From: an uncultured Bacilli bacterium
GTDB lineage: Bacteria > Bacillota_I > Bacilli_A > RF39 > UBA660
DNA: 32,557 nt
NCBI GenBank assembly: GCA_934122215.1
Contig: CAKOWF010000008.1
Span: 1-32,557 of the forward strand
Reading direction: 5' to 3'
Below are positions 8,088 to 14,764 of the stretch, one piece after another (position 1 is the first letter of the stretch; every line of letters begins with the position of its first letter). The notes under the pieces are model-generated. The model worked only from the letters and a program-made list of their open reading frames with translations. It had not been told where the DNA came from and searched no databases. The position numbers were made by a program, and so were the translations under genes.

Positions 8088-8432
8088 TTATCCTTCTACT
8101 AATCTATTTATGAATGAAAATGAGGCTTCTACTGTATTTTTTACTATTTTACTAAAATTGTCTGACAAATATAATCCTGTCTTTGATAGATTGTTTGAAT
8201 AGCTTACTTCTTCTTCTATTAAATAATCCTTTAAATCTATATTTTTTCCTTCTTTTATATCATTTTCAAACTTTTCTATTTTGTCTTCTGTTAATACAAC
8301 TTTTTTATGTAACTCATATTCATAATATCCACTTAATCCAGCTATGTAAAGTGTTAAAAAGGTAAAAAATAGTGCTATAAAAATTTTAGAAAATATACTC
8401 CCCCACACACTTTTCTTTTTAGTTTCTTCCAT
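8088..8432 (-). CDS. small membrane protein, YqxA-like by position
   Basis: 114 aa: cytoplasmic basic start (MEETKKKSVWGSIFSK), one membrane helix (about 17-36, IFIALFFTFLTLYIAGLSGY), then a charged external part with EEEVSYSNNLSKTGLYLSDNFSKIVKN. It follows spoIIP with a 14-base overlap and its own SD (GGAG). In Bacillus subtilis spoIIP is followed by yqxA, a single-TM protein of about 111 aa. Position, length and topology match; sequence similarity is not demonstrable by eye. A role with SpoIIP during engulfment would be the inference. Confidence 0.6.
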   Translation of the reverse strand: MEETKKKSVWGSIFSKIFIALFFTFLTLYIAGLSGYYEYELHKKVVLTEDKIEKFENDIKEGKNIDLKDYLIEEEVSYSNNLSKTGLYLSDNFSKIVKNTVEASFSFINRLVEG

Positions 8433-9378
8433 TTATATACTCCTTTATTATTTCTGCTAATAAATTAATAGTATTTACTATTTCACCCATTGAATTTTTA
8501 TATCCGCCACATTCTATCAAAATTGAATTAGGATTTAAATCTTGATTATAAATACCATTTACATTTTTACCACTCTTTGTTATTACTCCTCTTGTTAGAG
8601 TTGGATATTTTTCTTTTATCATATTGTTTATAGTATTTGTTATGTTTAAATTTGCCTCATAATTTTCGTGTTCCATTCCTACAACAAATAGTATTTTGGC
8701 ATATTCTTTATTATTTATAGTTACAGTTGATGCATTTTTTTCTATTGCATCTCTATGTAAATCGATTATTAAATCTAAATTTTGATTATTTTCTAAAGTT
8801 TTTTTTACATAATATCTACTTGCTTCATAACTTTGATAATATTTTAAATTATTTTGTGTTATATACTCATTTATATTTGATGATTCTACTATCGTTGGAA
8901 TTCCTTCCTTATTTAATTCCTCTTTCAATAGATATGATGCCATTAACACATTGGGTGTTATATTATTATAATTTGTATTGTCATAACTTTCCAGTTGATG
9001 AGTATTATATATATATACTCTAGGTTCATTTACTTGAATTGGATTTGGGTCATATACATATTCTGATTTATTTCCTATTTCTTCATCTTCAAATTCTTCT
9101 ATTTCTTTTCCAAATACTGTTTCTAATATTCCTTTTGAGGATAAATCAATATTAAATATTTGCCTTATAGTTTTAATTATTGAAAATTTATTTTCATATA
9201 ATAAATGATGATTTGAATCTTTTAACATATAAGCTATAAATTCTTGATTAGAATTAGCTAATTTGAAATTAAATAGTGTATTTGTAAAAAAATTAAAGAA
9301 AAATAATGTTAATGCTGTAAAAAAAGTTATTTTAAATATACTTATTTTTTTAACTTTTTTACTTTTAAATTTCTTCAT
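8419..9378 (-). CDS. spoIIP: stage II sporulation protein P (SpoIIP)
   Basis: 319 aa. SpoIIP is the membrane-anchored amidase/endopeptidase that works with SpoIID and SpoIIM to thin septal peptidoglycan and drive engulfment. A basic N-terminus and one membrane helix (about 14-33) precede a divergent linker and the C-terminal amidase-3-like domain. Its landmarks are YIYNTHQLESYD, ASYLLKEELNKEGIPT, YYVKKTL, LIIDLHRDAI and SILIECGGYKNS; the two His and one Glu are the likely zinc/catalytic ligands. Translation is placed at the ATG at 9378, which has SD GGTGAT. A TTG four codons earlier (9390) has no SD. Linked to the YqxA-like gene. A TTGACA...TATAAT pair sits upstream but with a 21-base spacer. 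The gene shows that the host forms endospores or derives from a spore former. Confidence 0.93.
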   Translation of the reverse strand: MKKFKSKKVKKISIFKITFFTALTLFFFNFFTNTLFNFKLANSNQEFIAYMLKDSNHHLLYENKFSIIKTIRQIFNIDLSSKGILETVFGKEIEEFEDEEIGNKSEYVYDPNPIQVNEPRVYIYNTHQLESYDNTNYNNITPNVLMASYLLKEELNKEGIPTIVESSNINEYITQNNLKYYQSYEASRYYVKKTLENNQNLDLIIDLHRDAIEKNASTVTINNKEYAKILFVVGMEHENYEANLNITNTINNMIKEKYPTLTRGVITKSGKNVNGIYNQDLNPNSILIECGGYKNSMGEIVNTINLLAEIIKEYINGRN

Positions 9379-9394
9379 AATTATCACCAATTCT

Positions 9395-9427
9395 ATTATA
9401 AGTAATCATTCTTAAATAAAATGTCAA
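9395..9427 (-). promoter_or_regulatory. possible spoIIP promoter
   Basis: TTGACA (9427-9422) and TATAAT (9400-9395) on the minus strand, but with a 21-base spacer, longer than normal for the housekeeping factor. Since spoIIP is a mother-cell gene in Bacillus, a different sigma factor may use other bases here. Confidence 0.35.
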
Positions 9428-9453
9428 AAAAAGATACTTTTTCAAGTATCTTC
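9425..9453 (-). terminator. terminator of yqeY
   Basis: AGATACTT-GAAA-AAGTATCT followed by TTTTTTG on the minus strand, a few bases after the yqeY stop codon. Confidence 0.85.
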
Positions 9454-9456
9454 ATA

Positions 9457-9900
9457 TTATATATTATTTAGTTTTTCTTTTATAGTTTTACTTACAAAAG
9501 ACATGTCAGCTTTACCTCTTAATTTAGGTGAAACTAATCCCATTATTTTACCCATATCTGAAGGAGCTTTAGGATTAACCTCATTAAATGCTTCTTCTAT
9601 TATTTTTAGTACTTCTTCTTCACTTAATTGTTCAGGCATATAAGTATTTAAGATTTCAATTTCTGCATTAGTTTGATCAATTAAATCTTGTCTATTACCT
9701 TTTTCGAATTCTACAATTGATTCTTTTCTTGTTTTAATTTGTTTAGAAATTACCATAACTACTTCTTCATCAGTTAAAGGTCTTTTTAAATTTAATTCTT
9801 CCATTTGCATAGCGCCTTTTACCATACGAATTACTGATAATTTTGTTTTTTCTTGATTTTTCATTGCTTCTTTTAAATCGTTTAAAATTTTTTCTCTCAT
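9457..9900 (-). CDS. yqeY: GatB/YqeY domain-containing protein
   Basis: 147 aa, the standard length. YqeY proteins resemble the tail domain of GatB (amidotransferase) and are predicted to bind tRNA; their function is not firmly established. Features are LNDLKEAMKNQEKTKLSVIRM at the start, YMPEQLSEEE in the middle, and DMGKIMGLVSPKLRGKADMSFVS near the end, all characteristic. SD AAAGGG precedes the ATG at 9900. It follows rpsU as in Bacillus subtilis, but an intervening hairpin terminator (9917-9939) probably attenuates read-through. Its own terminator follows. Confidence 0.95.
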   Translation of the reverse strand: MREKILNDLKEAMKNQEKTKLSVIRMVKGAMQMEELNLKRPLTDEEVVMVISKQIKTRKESIVEFEKGNRQDLIDQTNAEIEILNTYMPEQLSEEEVLKIIEEAFNEVNPKAPSDMGKIMGLVSPKLRGKADMSFVSKTIKEKLNNI

Positions 9901-9916
9901 ATTAATCCCTTTCTAA

Positions 9917-9939
9917 ATAAAAAGAGCAAAAAAGCTCTT
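9917..9939 (-). terminator. terminator/attenuator between rpsU and yqeY
   Basis: AAGAGC-TTTTTT-GCTCTT followed by TTTTA on the minus strand; it overlaps the rpsU stop codon. The yqeY SD lies directly downstream, so partial read-through may feed yqeY. Confidence 0.8.
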
Positions 9940-10132
9940 AGTAATTATTTCTATTATTTTTTCTACTATTTTTAATAGCTTCTTTTTTAGCTAATCTTCT
10001 TTTAACGCCTGGTTTTAAATAACCTTCTTGTCTTTCACGTACTTTTTTGGAGAAACCATCTTTCGCATTTTTTTGTTTTAATGTTTTTAAGGCACCATCT
10101 ACATTTCCGTTTTTAACAACTACTGTAGCCAT
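9938..10132 (-). CDS. rpsU: 30S ribosomal protein S21
   Basis: 64 aa from the ATG at 10132, very basic. Matches S21 throughout: ATVVVKNGNVDGALKTLKQ, then FSKKVRERQEGYLKPGVKRR, then a Lys/Arg-rich tail. S21 is a small-subunit protein near the anti-SD of 16S rRNA. A longer frame opens at a TTG (10153), but the strong SD (GGGAGGG, about 10140-10147) lies inside that extension and is correctly spaced only for 10132. The promoter is near consensus (TTGAAA-17-TATAAT). It is followed by a hairpin terminator and yqeY. Confidence 0.97.
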   Translation of the reverse strand: MATVVVKNGNVDGALKTLKQKNAKDGFSKKVRERQEGYLKPGVKRRLAKKEAIKNSRKNNRNNY

Positions 10133-10162
10133 TGATAATCCCTCCCTTCTCAAACTATTGGT

Positions 10163-10191
10163 ATTATATCAAATTAATTTTAGCATTTCAA
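10163..10191 (-). promoter_or_regulatory. rpsU promoter
   Basis: TTGAAA (10191-10186), 17-base spacer, TATAAT (10168-10163) on the minus strand, about 31 bases before the rpsU ATG. Confidence 0.85.
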
Positions 10192-10202
10192 CATTTTTTG
10201 AC

Positions 10203-10241
10203 AATTAATCATTAAAAAATAGCCTTTTTTGACTATTTTTT
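10203..10241 (-). terminator. terminator of the 154-aa orphan gene (repeat copy 1)
   Basis: AAAAATAG-loop-CTATTTTT followed by T's on the minus strand, containing the orphan's TAG stop. The 38 bases 10203-10240 are identical to 10723-10760. Confidence 0.75.
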
Positions 10242-10697
10242 AATATTTTTATTATTAAATTCTATTTTAAACCATGTAAATAGTCCTTCTGTTGGAACAG
10301 AGATTTTAAATACGAATAAATTTTCTTTTAATTTAGAAATATAAATTGATGAAAGATTTCTATATATATCATCTACAAGATTATTTTTTATTTCAAAATC
10401 TAAAAATCTTGAATTGTTTTCATTAGGCTTTTTTATAAACGATTCAATTATTGTGTATTTTTGTAATATTTCAGTTGGAATTTTCGATAATTTATTTAAT
10501 TCTTTTAAACTACATAGTATATCTATATTTATCCATGCGTCTTTATTATTTTCATCCATTCCAGACAATGTTAAAGATATATATTCTGATTGTTTGCTAT
10601 TAGAAACAACATCAAATCCTAATTTATATTCTAATTGTGCTCCTATTATATTTTTATTATTTATCTCAAATACATAATCATACACATGAAGTTTCAT
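10233..10697 (-). CDS. hypothetical protein next to the bacteriocin genes
   Basis: 154 aa, not recognised. No membrane segment, signal peptide or cysteine cluster; one Cys lies in DILCSLKELNKL. The composition suggests a soluble beta-rich protein (alternating hydrophobic stretches such as YISLTLSGMD and LFVFKISVP). The ATG at 10697 has SD GGTGAT. A TATAAT box (10718-10713) lies upstream without a good -35, so it may have its own promoter. It follows the two bacteriocin peptides but is separated by a terminator that is an exact copy of its own. Position would allow an immunity or accessory function, but class II immunity proteins are usually small helical or membrane proteins. Treat the function as unknown. 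Confidence 0.75.
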   Translation of the reverse strand: MKLHVYDYVFEINNKNIIGAQLEYKLGFDVVSNSKQSEYISLTLSGMDENNKDAWINIDILCSLKELNKLSKIPTEILQKYTIIESFIKKPNENNSRFLDFEIKNNLVDDIYRNLSSIYISKLKENLFVFKISVPTEGLFTWFKIEFNNKNIKK

Positions 10698-10722
10698 AAT
10701 ATCACCAGTTCAATTATACTCT

Positions 10723-10761
10723 AATTAATCATTAAAAAATAGCCTTTTTTGACTATTTTTA
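10723..10761 (-). terminator. terminator of the bacteriocin peptide operon (repeat copy 2)
   Basis: Same hairpin as at 10203-10240, identical over 38 bases and offset by 520. It begins about 10 bases after the stop of the second bacteriocin peptide. Confidence 0.8.
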
Positions 10762-10769
10762 TAAGTTTA

Positions 10770-10937
10770 TTATAAAGAACACATTCTACCGTATCTAATA
10801 CGACGAATTGCTGTTCCTAAACTTCTTCCTAAATCTAATAAACTATTAAGTCCTCTTATAGCTGAACTTATCAAAGAAGCTGTTAGATTTAAACCTCCAT
10901 TTATTTCTTTTAATTCATTGTTTGTTAGTAATTTCAT
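10770..10937 (-). CDS. double-glycine-leader bacteriocin-like peptide B
   Basis: 55 aa, short enough to be missed by length-filtered ORF finders. Leader MKLLTNNELKEINGG (15 aa) is a textbook GG leader for C39 peptidase cleavage. It is followed by a 40-aa cationic, amphipathic core starting LNLTASLISS and ending RRIRYGRMCSL. The core contains a GxxxG motif (GRSLG, core residues 22-26) and a single Cys (38). SD AGGAGG precedes the ATG, and the SD touches the stop of the upstream peptide gene (10946). The upstream partner has a near-identical leader and also a GxxxG, which is the pattern of class IIb two-peptide bacteriocins. No Ser/Thr/Cys-rich lanthipeptide pattern or modification enzyme is seen, so an unmodified bacteriocin is likeliest. 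Target and activity are unknown. Confidence 0.85.
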   Translation of the reverse strand: MKLLTNNELKEINGGLNLTASLISSAIRGLNSLLDLGRSLGTAIRRIRYGRMCSL

Positions 10938-10945
10938 ATATCCTC

Positions 10946-11083
10946 CTATCTACAACCTAGTGGTCTTAAATATCCATCCACTATACCAATTAAAAATGTA
11001 AATATTGATCCTATTCCTAATATACTTGTTAATGACCAACCACCATTTATTTCCTTTAATTCTTTTTCATTTAATGTTTTCAT
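10946..11083 (-). CDS. double-glycine-leader bacteriocin-like peptide A
   Basis: 45 aa. Leader MKTLNEKELKEINGG (15 aa) ends in the GG cleavage site. The 30-aa core starts WSLTSILGIGSIF and ends VDGYLRPLGCR; it is strongly hydrophobic with a charged tail. It contains GxxxG (GIVDG, core residues 18-22), the helix-packing motif of class IIb peptides, and one Cys (29). SD GAGGAGG lies 6-7 bases before the ATG at 11083. The exporter gene is immediately upstream on the same strand and peptide B immediately downstream, so processing and secretion by that exporter are expected. A weak promoter-like pair (TTACTT-18-TACTAT) lies in 11084-11163 and could give extra peptide transcript. It could alternatively be a signalling peptide. 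Confidence 0.85.
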   Translation of the reverse strand: MKTLNEKELKEINGGWSLTSILGIGSIFTFLIGIVDGYLRPLGCR

Positions 11084-11163
11084 ATATACCTCCTCTAATC
11101 GCAATCGTTTTACCTGTTACATATAGTATCTTAGCATTCTAAATATAAGTAAGAAAAATAATC

Positions 11164-13053
11164 TCATATAGTCCTTTCTAAATCAATTACCTTATCAAAT
11201 AAATCAATATTTTCTTTCCTATGACTTACAAATACAATTATCATATCTTTATAATTATTCATAATATTTTTTAGAATTTTTCTTTCTAAATCAATATTAA
11301 CTTCACTTAATCCTTCATCTATTAAAAGTAATTTAGGCCTCTTAATAATAGAACGAGCTAAGATAATTCTTTGTTTTTCACCGCCTGATAAGTTATAACC
11401 ATTTTCTTCAATTAATGAATTTCCTTTTAACTTACGTGATTCTATAACACCTTTAAGTTCACATATATCTATAACTTTATCTAAGTCTTCTTTATTTTTA
11501 TTAGCTATTAAAATGTTATTATATATTGTATCAGTAAATAGTATTTCATTTTGTGATATATATATTATATCTTCATTATTAGAACTATAGTAACCTTTTA
11601 TTTTTTTTAATAGTGTTGATTTACCTACACCACTTGGGCCTAATATAATAGTGTTTTTAAAATATGAGTTAATTGTTTTTTCTTTTTTATATGAATTTGG
11701 TATAAATAAATCTTCAATACATTTTATCGATATTTTTATATCTTTAAGGTCATGTAAATAATCTATTATATTTATAAAAGGTTCTGAAAAATTGTTATAC
11801 AGAGAGAAAAATAAAACAAAATCACTTATTCGCATAATTCCATCTTTAATAAATTTTGTACCAATTAAAATAAATACTATATTACCAATTATATATATTA
11901 GATTTTGTAATGTGTATTCTTTAATATTTATTAAATTATATTTATTTCTTATCTTTAAAAAATTATTATTTTTTTCTTTTATTTTGTTTATTATACAATC
12001 TTCGATATTTAAACCTTTAACTGATTCAAAACCACTTACAGCTTCATATAAATATGAATCAATAATACTTTTATTACTTATGGTTTCTGTTAGATAGCTT
12101 GTCCTTTTTTCTTTATATATTAATGTCGTTAAACAAATAAAGAAAGTTAATATTGATATTATAAATAACATTTTAATATTTATTACATACATTACTATAA
12201 ATGAAAATATGATTATTAATAAATTAATTGTTAAATTTGAAAAAGTATTAATAATAAAATTGCTTACTTTTTCTATGTTTGTTATTTTTGATAACATTTC
12301 ACCAGTAGTACGATTGCGATAATATTGATAAGGAAGAAAAATGATTTGTTCAAATATTTTTTGATATAAAGATTGATTTATTTTAAATTGTAATTTTAAT
12401 ATCGATTTATTATTTATTATTTCTAAAATATATTTAGTTATAGCTATCAAAATAACTATAGGATAAATTATCATATTAATATTATCTAAAAGTATTTTTA
12501 TAGAAAGGGTTATTATAGTTGTTAATAAGGTTATTATTATGCTTAAAATTAAAATTGAAAATATATTTTTTTTATTATTTGATAATATTAATTTTATTTG
12601 TTCTTTAATAATTGGTTGTTCCTTTATTAATGGAAGTTTTTTTAAGGGTGAAAAGGATATTATGATATTTTGATATATTTTTTTAAAATCTTCCATTTTT
12701 ATTTTTTTTAATTTAGTTGCAGGATCACCAATTATTAATTCTTGTTTTTTGTAATTTATTTCATATATAACTACATAATGTTGATAAATTTTATCAATTA
12801 CAGTGTAAGCTATAACAGGTAATATTTTAGAATCGATTTCTTCTAACTTTACTTCATATCCAGCAGAATCTAATCCTATTTTCTTTGCTCCTTCAATTAA
12901 GTCATAAGCGTTAGTACCACTTTTAGAAGTATTAGTTAATATTCTTAAATTTTCTATCGGGTAGTCTCCACCATAATATTTTATTATCATCTTTAAAGAA
13001 GCTACTCCACAATCTTTTAAGCCAATCTGTTTTTCAAAAGGATATTTTTTCAT
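11164..13053 (-). CDS. peptidase-containing ABC exporter (C39 peptidase, PCAT)
   Basis: 629 aa. These proteins cut GG-leader peptides and export the core. N-terminal C39 domain (1-135): Q9 (oxyanion), C15 in KDCGVAS, H92 in YQHYVV and D110 in GDPA, so the full catalytic set is present. Residues about 160-435 hold the membrane domain with several long Ile/Leu helices, and YRNRTTGEMLSK is typical of exporter coupling helices. The nucleotide-binding domain follows: Walker A LGPSGVGKST (471-480), signature LSGGEKQR (555-562), Walker B LLLIDE (575-580) and switch His in VSHRKE. It is somewhat shorter than typical PCATs (about 700 aa). SD GGAGGAAAAAAGATG. The next two genes downstream are its evident substrates. 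No HlyD-like accessory protein is in the window. Confidence 0.95.
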   Translation of the reverse strand: MKKYPFEKQIGLKDCGVASLKMIIKYYGGDYPIENLRILTNTSKSGTNAYDLIEGAKKIGLDSAGYEVKLEEIDSKILPVIAYTVIDKIYQHYVVIYEINYKKQELIIGDPATKLKKIKMEDFKKIYQNIIISFSPLKKLPLIKEQPIIKEQIKLILSNNKKNIFSILILSIIITLLTTIITLSIKILLDNINMIIYPIVILIAITKYILEIINNKSILKLQFKINQSLYQKIFEQIIFLPYQYYRNRTTGEMLSKITNIEKVSNFIINTFSNLTINLLIIIFSFIVMYVINIKMLFIISILTFFICLTTLIYKEKRTSYLTETISNKSIIDSYLYEAVSGFESVKGLNIEDCIINKIKEKNNNFLKIRNKYNLINIKEYTLQNLIYIIGNIVFILIGTKFIKDGIMRISDFVLFFSLYNNFSEPFINIIDYLHDLKDIKISIKCIEDLFIPNSYKKEKTINSYFKNTIILGPSGVGKSTLLKKIKGYYSSNNEDIIYISQNEILFTDTIYNNILIANKNKEDLDKVIDICELKGVIESRKLKGNSLIEENGYNLSGGEKQRIILARSIIKRPKLLLIDEGLSEVNIDLERKILKNIMNNYKDMIIVFVSHRKENIDLFDKVIDLERTI

Positions 13054-13100
13054 CTTTTTTCCTCCTCACTATATAACATAGCAAGTTTTTGAAAAATACC

Positions 13101-13140
13101 TAAAAAAAATGAATAAATTTTAATTTTTTATTCATTTTTA
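13101..13140 (-). terminator. terminator of the sirA-rsmD operon
   Basis: AAAATGAATAAA...TTTATTCATTTT (12-bp stem) followed by a T-run on the minus strand. It overlaps the rsmD stop codon and separates rsmD from the exporter gene. Confidence 0.85.
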
Positions 13141-13652
13141 TATATTTTAACCTTTTTTGAACCATATTTTTTGTCTTTTATTAATTTTAAATCGCATTTT
13201 ATATCTTCATTTTCATATTCACAAACAATTATTCCATCTTTATTTAACATATTTAATTCAATTATTTTTTTTATTGATGGAGTTATTAAATTATCTTTAT
13301 ATGGAGGATCTAAGAAAATAACATCAAATTTTTTATTTTTTAATTCTTCTAAAGCCATTAAATATTCTTTTTCTATTAGAATACTATTTTCTATTCCCTT
13401 TAAATTGTTTTTTAATATATTTAGTATTTGTTTATTTTTGTCTACAAAGTAACAAATACTGGCTCCATTACTTAGTGCTTCTATACCAAGTGAACCACTT
13501 CCTGCAAATAAATCTAAACAAATACTATCTTTTAAATTATTTTGAATTATTCCAAATAATGATTCTTTTACTCTATCCATTGTTGGTCTTGTTCCCTCTA
13601 TGTCAAAACCATCTATTTTTTTTCCTTTATATTTACCACTTATAATTCTCAT
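13128..13652 (-). CDS. rsmD: 16S rRNA (guanine966-N2)-methyltransferase RsmD
   Basis: 174 aa. Methylates G966 of 16S rRNA using S-adenosylmethionine. Characteristic start MRIISGKYKGKKI and TRPTMDRVKESLF. SAM-binding loop DLFAGSGSLGIEAL (47-60). Catalytic DPPY (115-118). The SD is GGTGATTAATTATG. Last gene of a sirA-ylbD-ylbE-rsmD cluster; in Bacillus subtilis rsmD (ylbH) also follows the ylb genes and precedes coaD. Here coaD is missing and the bacteriocin locus follows after a terminator, which suggests a later insertion or rearrangement at that point. Confidence 0.96.
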   Translation of the reverse strand: MRIISGKYKGKKIDGFDIEGTRPTMDRVKESLFGIIQNNLKDSICLDLFAGSGSLGIEALSNGASICYFVDKNKQILNILKNNLKGIENSILIEKEYLMALEELKNKKFDVIFLDPPYKDNLITPSIKKIIELNMLNKDGIIVCEYENEDIKCDLKLIKDKKYGSKKVKIYKNE

Positions 13653-13675
13653 AATTAATCACCAAATATATTATA

Positions 13676-13900
13676 TCACTTATTTAGTGTAGACATAACA
13701 TTTTGTAACATAGTTATTGTATCTAATGCTTTGCTTATTTTATAACTTGGCCTTAATTCATACTTATCTTTTACCTCTTCTTCAAAAGTTTTAAACATTT
13801 CTGGATTTCTATTTAAATATTTATACCAAATTGAATTTTCTCTTAAATATCTTAAATAGTATGGGTTGTTTTTTATTTTAAACTGTAATTCTAAGGTCAT
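13676..13900 (-). CDS. ylbE: YlbE-like protein
   Basis: 74 aa. It matches the small YlbE family of Bacilli: YYLRYLRENSIWYKYLNRNPEMFKTFEEEVKD is equivalent to the conserved Y-L-R-x-x-P-x-W-Y-R-x-L-x-R-x-P region. The tail helix (ISKALDTITMLQNVMSTLNK) resembles the family's Met-rich C-terminus. The function of YlbE is unknown. The ATG overlaps the ylbD stop by one base (TAATG), so it is translationally coupled. The gene order ylbD-ylbE-rsmD is as in Bacillus, which supports the call. Confidence 0.85.
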   Translation of the reverse strand: MTLELQFKIKNNPYYLRYLRENSIWYKYLNRNPEMFKTFEEEVKDKYELRPSYKISKALDTITMLQNVMSTLNK

Positions 13901-14262
13901 TAATCTTCAAAGTGTTTATATATGGGTCTTGGTTTATAAGTCGTTTCAGTACTTGAATTATTTGAAGTGCCAAAATCTTGTAAAACACTTATTACTCTAC
14001 CCACACTATTTAAACCATCCTGTACTTCATCTAAGTTTAATGTTTTAAACCAATTTACAAATTCGCTTAAAACACCAGAACTTACTACTTCTTTTTTTAC
14101 AGTGTTTTGTTTATATTCTTTATATTCATTCCACACTTCACTATTTTCTCCATACATATCATACATTTCATAAAATTTTTGCCATGTCATTTCATTATTT
14201 TTTACAAATTTATATAAATTAGGATTTTTTTTAACAAATTCTTTAAATTCTATCTTACCCAT
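13900..14262 (-). CDS. ylbD: YlbD-like putative spore coat protein
   Basis: 120 aa from the ATG at 14262. Matches the YlbD coat-protein family: FKEFVKKNPNLYKFVKNNEMTWQKFYEMYDMYGENSEVWNEY near the start, and a short Pro/Arg motif at the end (KPRPIYKHFED; family members end in a similar RP-rich tail). YlbD has been found in Bacillus spore coats. A GTG three codons upstream (14271) is part of the SD region (AGGTGG), so the ATG is preferred. It is tightly packed between sirA (stop 14264) and ylbE, indicating one transcript. Lower-complexity middle region (about 60-100) is probably helical then disordered. Confidence 0.82.
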   Translation of the reverse strand: MGKIEFKEFVKKNPNLYKFVKNNEMTWQKFYEMYDMYGENSEVWNEYKEYKQNTVKKEVVSSGVLSEFVNWFKTLNLDEVQDGLNSVGRVISVLQDFGTSNNSSTETTYKPRPIYKHFED

Positions 14263-14263
14263 A

Positions 14264-14710
14264 TCAACCACCTAATTTATTATATGTTTTTGTACTATTT
14301 AATTTACCATTTATAGAATCTTTTAGGAAGAAATAATCTCTATTATTAAAATCACAAACAAATATTTTTTTATTATATATGTTTAATATTTTAAATATAT
14401 AAGGACTGTTTACATTGGTCAAAATAATAATACTCGAATAATTAACTTGAATATATGTCTTTTCTAGTACTGAATTTAATTTTATTATTTTTTTTGAATA
14501 GTTTGTATATTCAAATTTATTTTTAATATAATTTAGAATTACATTTTTACTTATTATATTACAGAATTTATTATATAAATATAATCCATTTTCTAAATCA
14601 TATTTATTCATTTTATATAAATAATATAATGCTTTGTATAATAAATATGGACTATATCTATATTTATTATAATATTCATCTTTTATGATAAACAAATAGT
14701 ATTTTCTCAT
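14264..14710 (-). CDS. sirA: SirA-family sporulation inhibitor of DNA replication
   Basis: 148 aa, the same length as Bacillus subtilis SirA, which binds DnaA and blocks re-initiation at oriC as cells enter sporulation. Similarity is weak but spans both ends. The N-terminus MRKYYLFIIKDEYYNKYRYSPYLLYKAL corresponds to the family's HYYTYLIKEEFANHYFG region. Near the C-terminus KKIFVCDFNNRDYFFLKD corresponds to CFLAMDFNSKRYGWL. The middle is very Asn/Lys/Ile-rich, reflecting base composition. The SD is GGTGAT, and the gene ends in TGA two bases before the ylbD ATG. Leading a cluster with a coat-protein gene supports a sporulation role. A named-family search would settle this. Confidence 0.7.
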   Translation of the reverse strand: MRKYYLFIIKDEYYNKYRYSPYLLYKALYYLYKMNKYDLENGLYLYNKFCNIISKNVILNYIKNKFEYTNYSKKIIKLNSVLEKTYIQVNYSSIIILTNVNSPYIFKILNIYNKKIFVCDFNNRDYFFLKDSINGKLNSTKTYNKLGG

Positions 14711-14730
14711 ATTATCACCATTTATATTTT

Positions 14731-14763
14731 AAAAAAAAGCGAACTATTATTTTGTCGCTTTTT
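14731..14763 (-). terminator. terminator of uvrA
   Basis: AAAAAGCGA...TCGCTTTTT stem with T-run on the minus strand, adjoining the uvrA stop at 14765. Confidence 0.85.
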
Positions 14764-14764
14764 A

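Noticed and set aside
9379..9390. TTG start adding four residues to spoIIP
   Set aside because: No SD for it; GGTGAT serves the ATG at 9378.
10133..10153. TTG start adding seven residues to S21
   Set aside because: The SD GGGAGGG lies inside this extension; the normal S21 start is at 10132.
11164..13053. Lanthipeptide export system
   Set aside because: No LanB/LanM-type enzyme nearby and the peptide cores have one Cys each, so modified lanthipeptides are unlikely.
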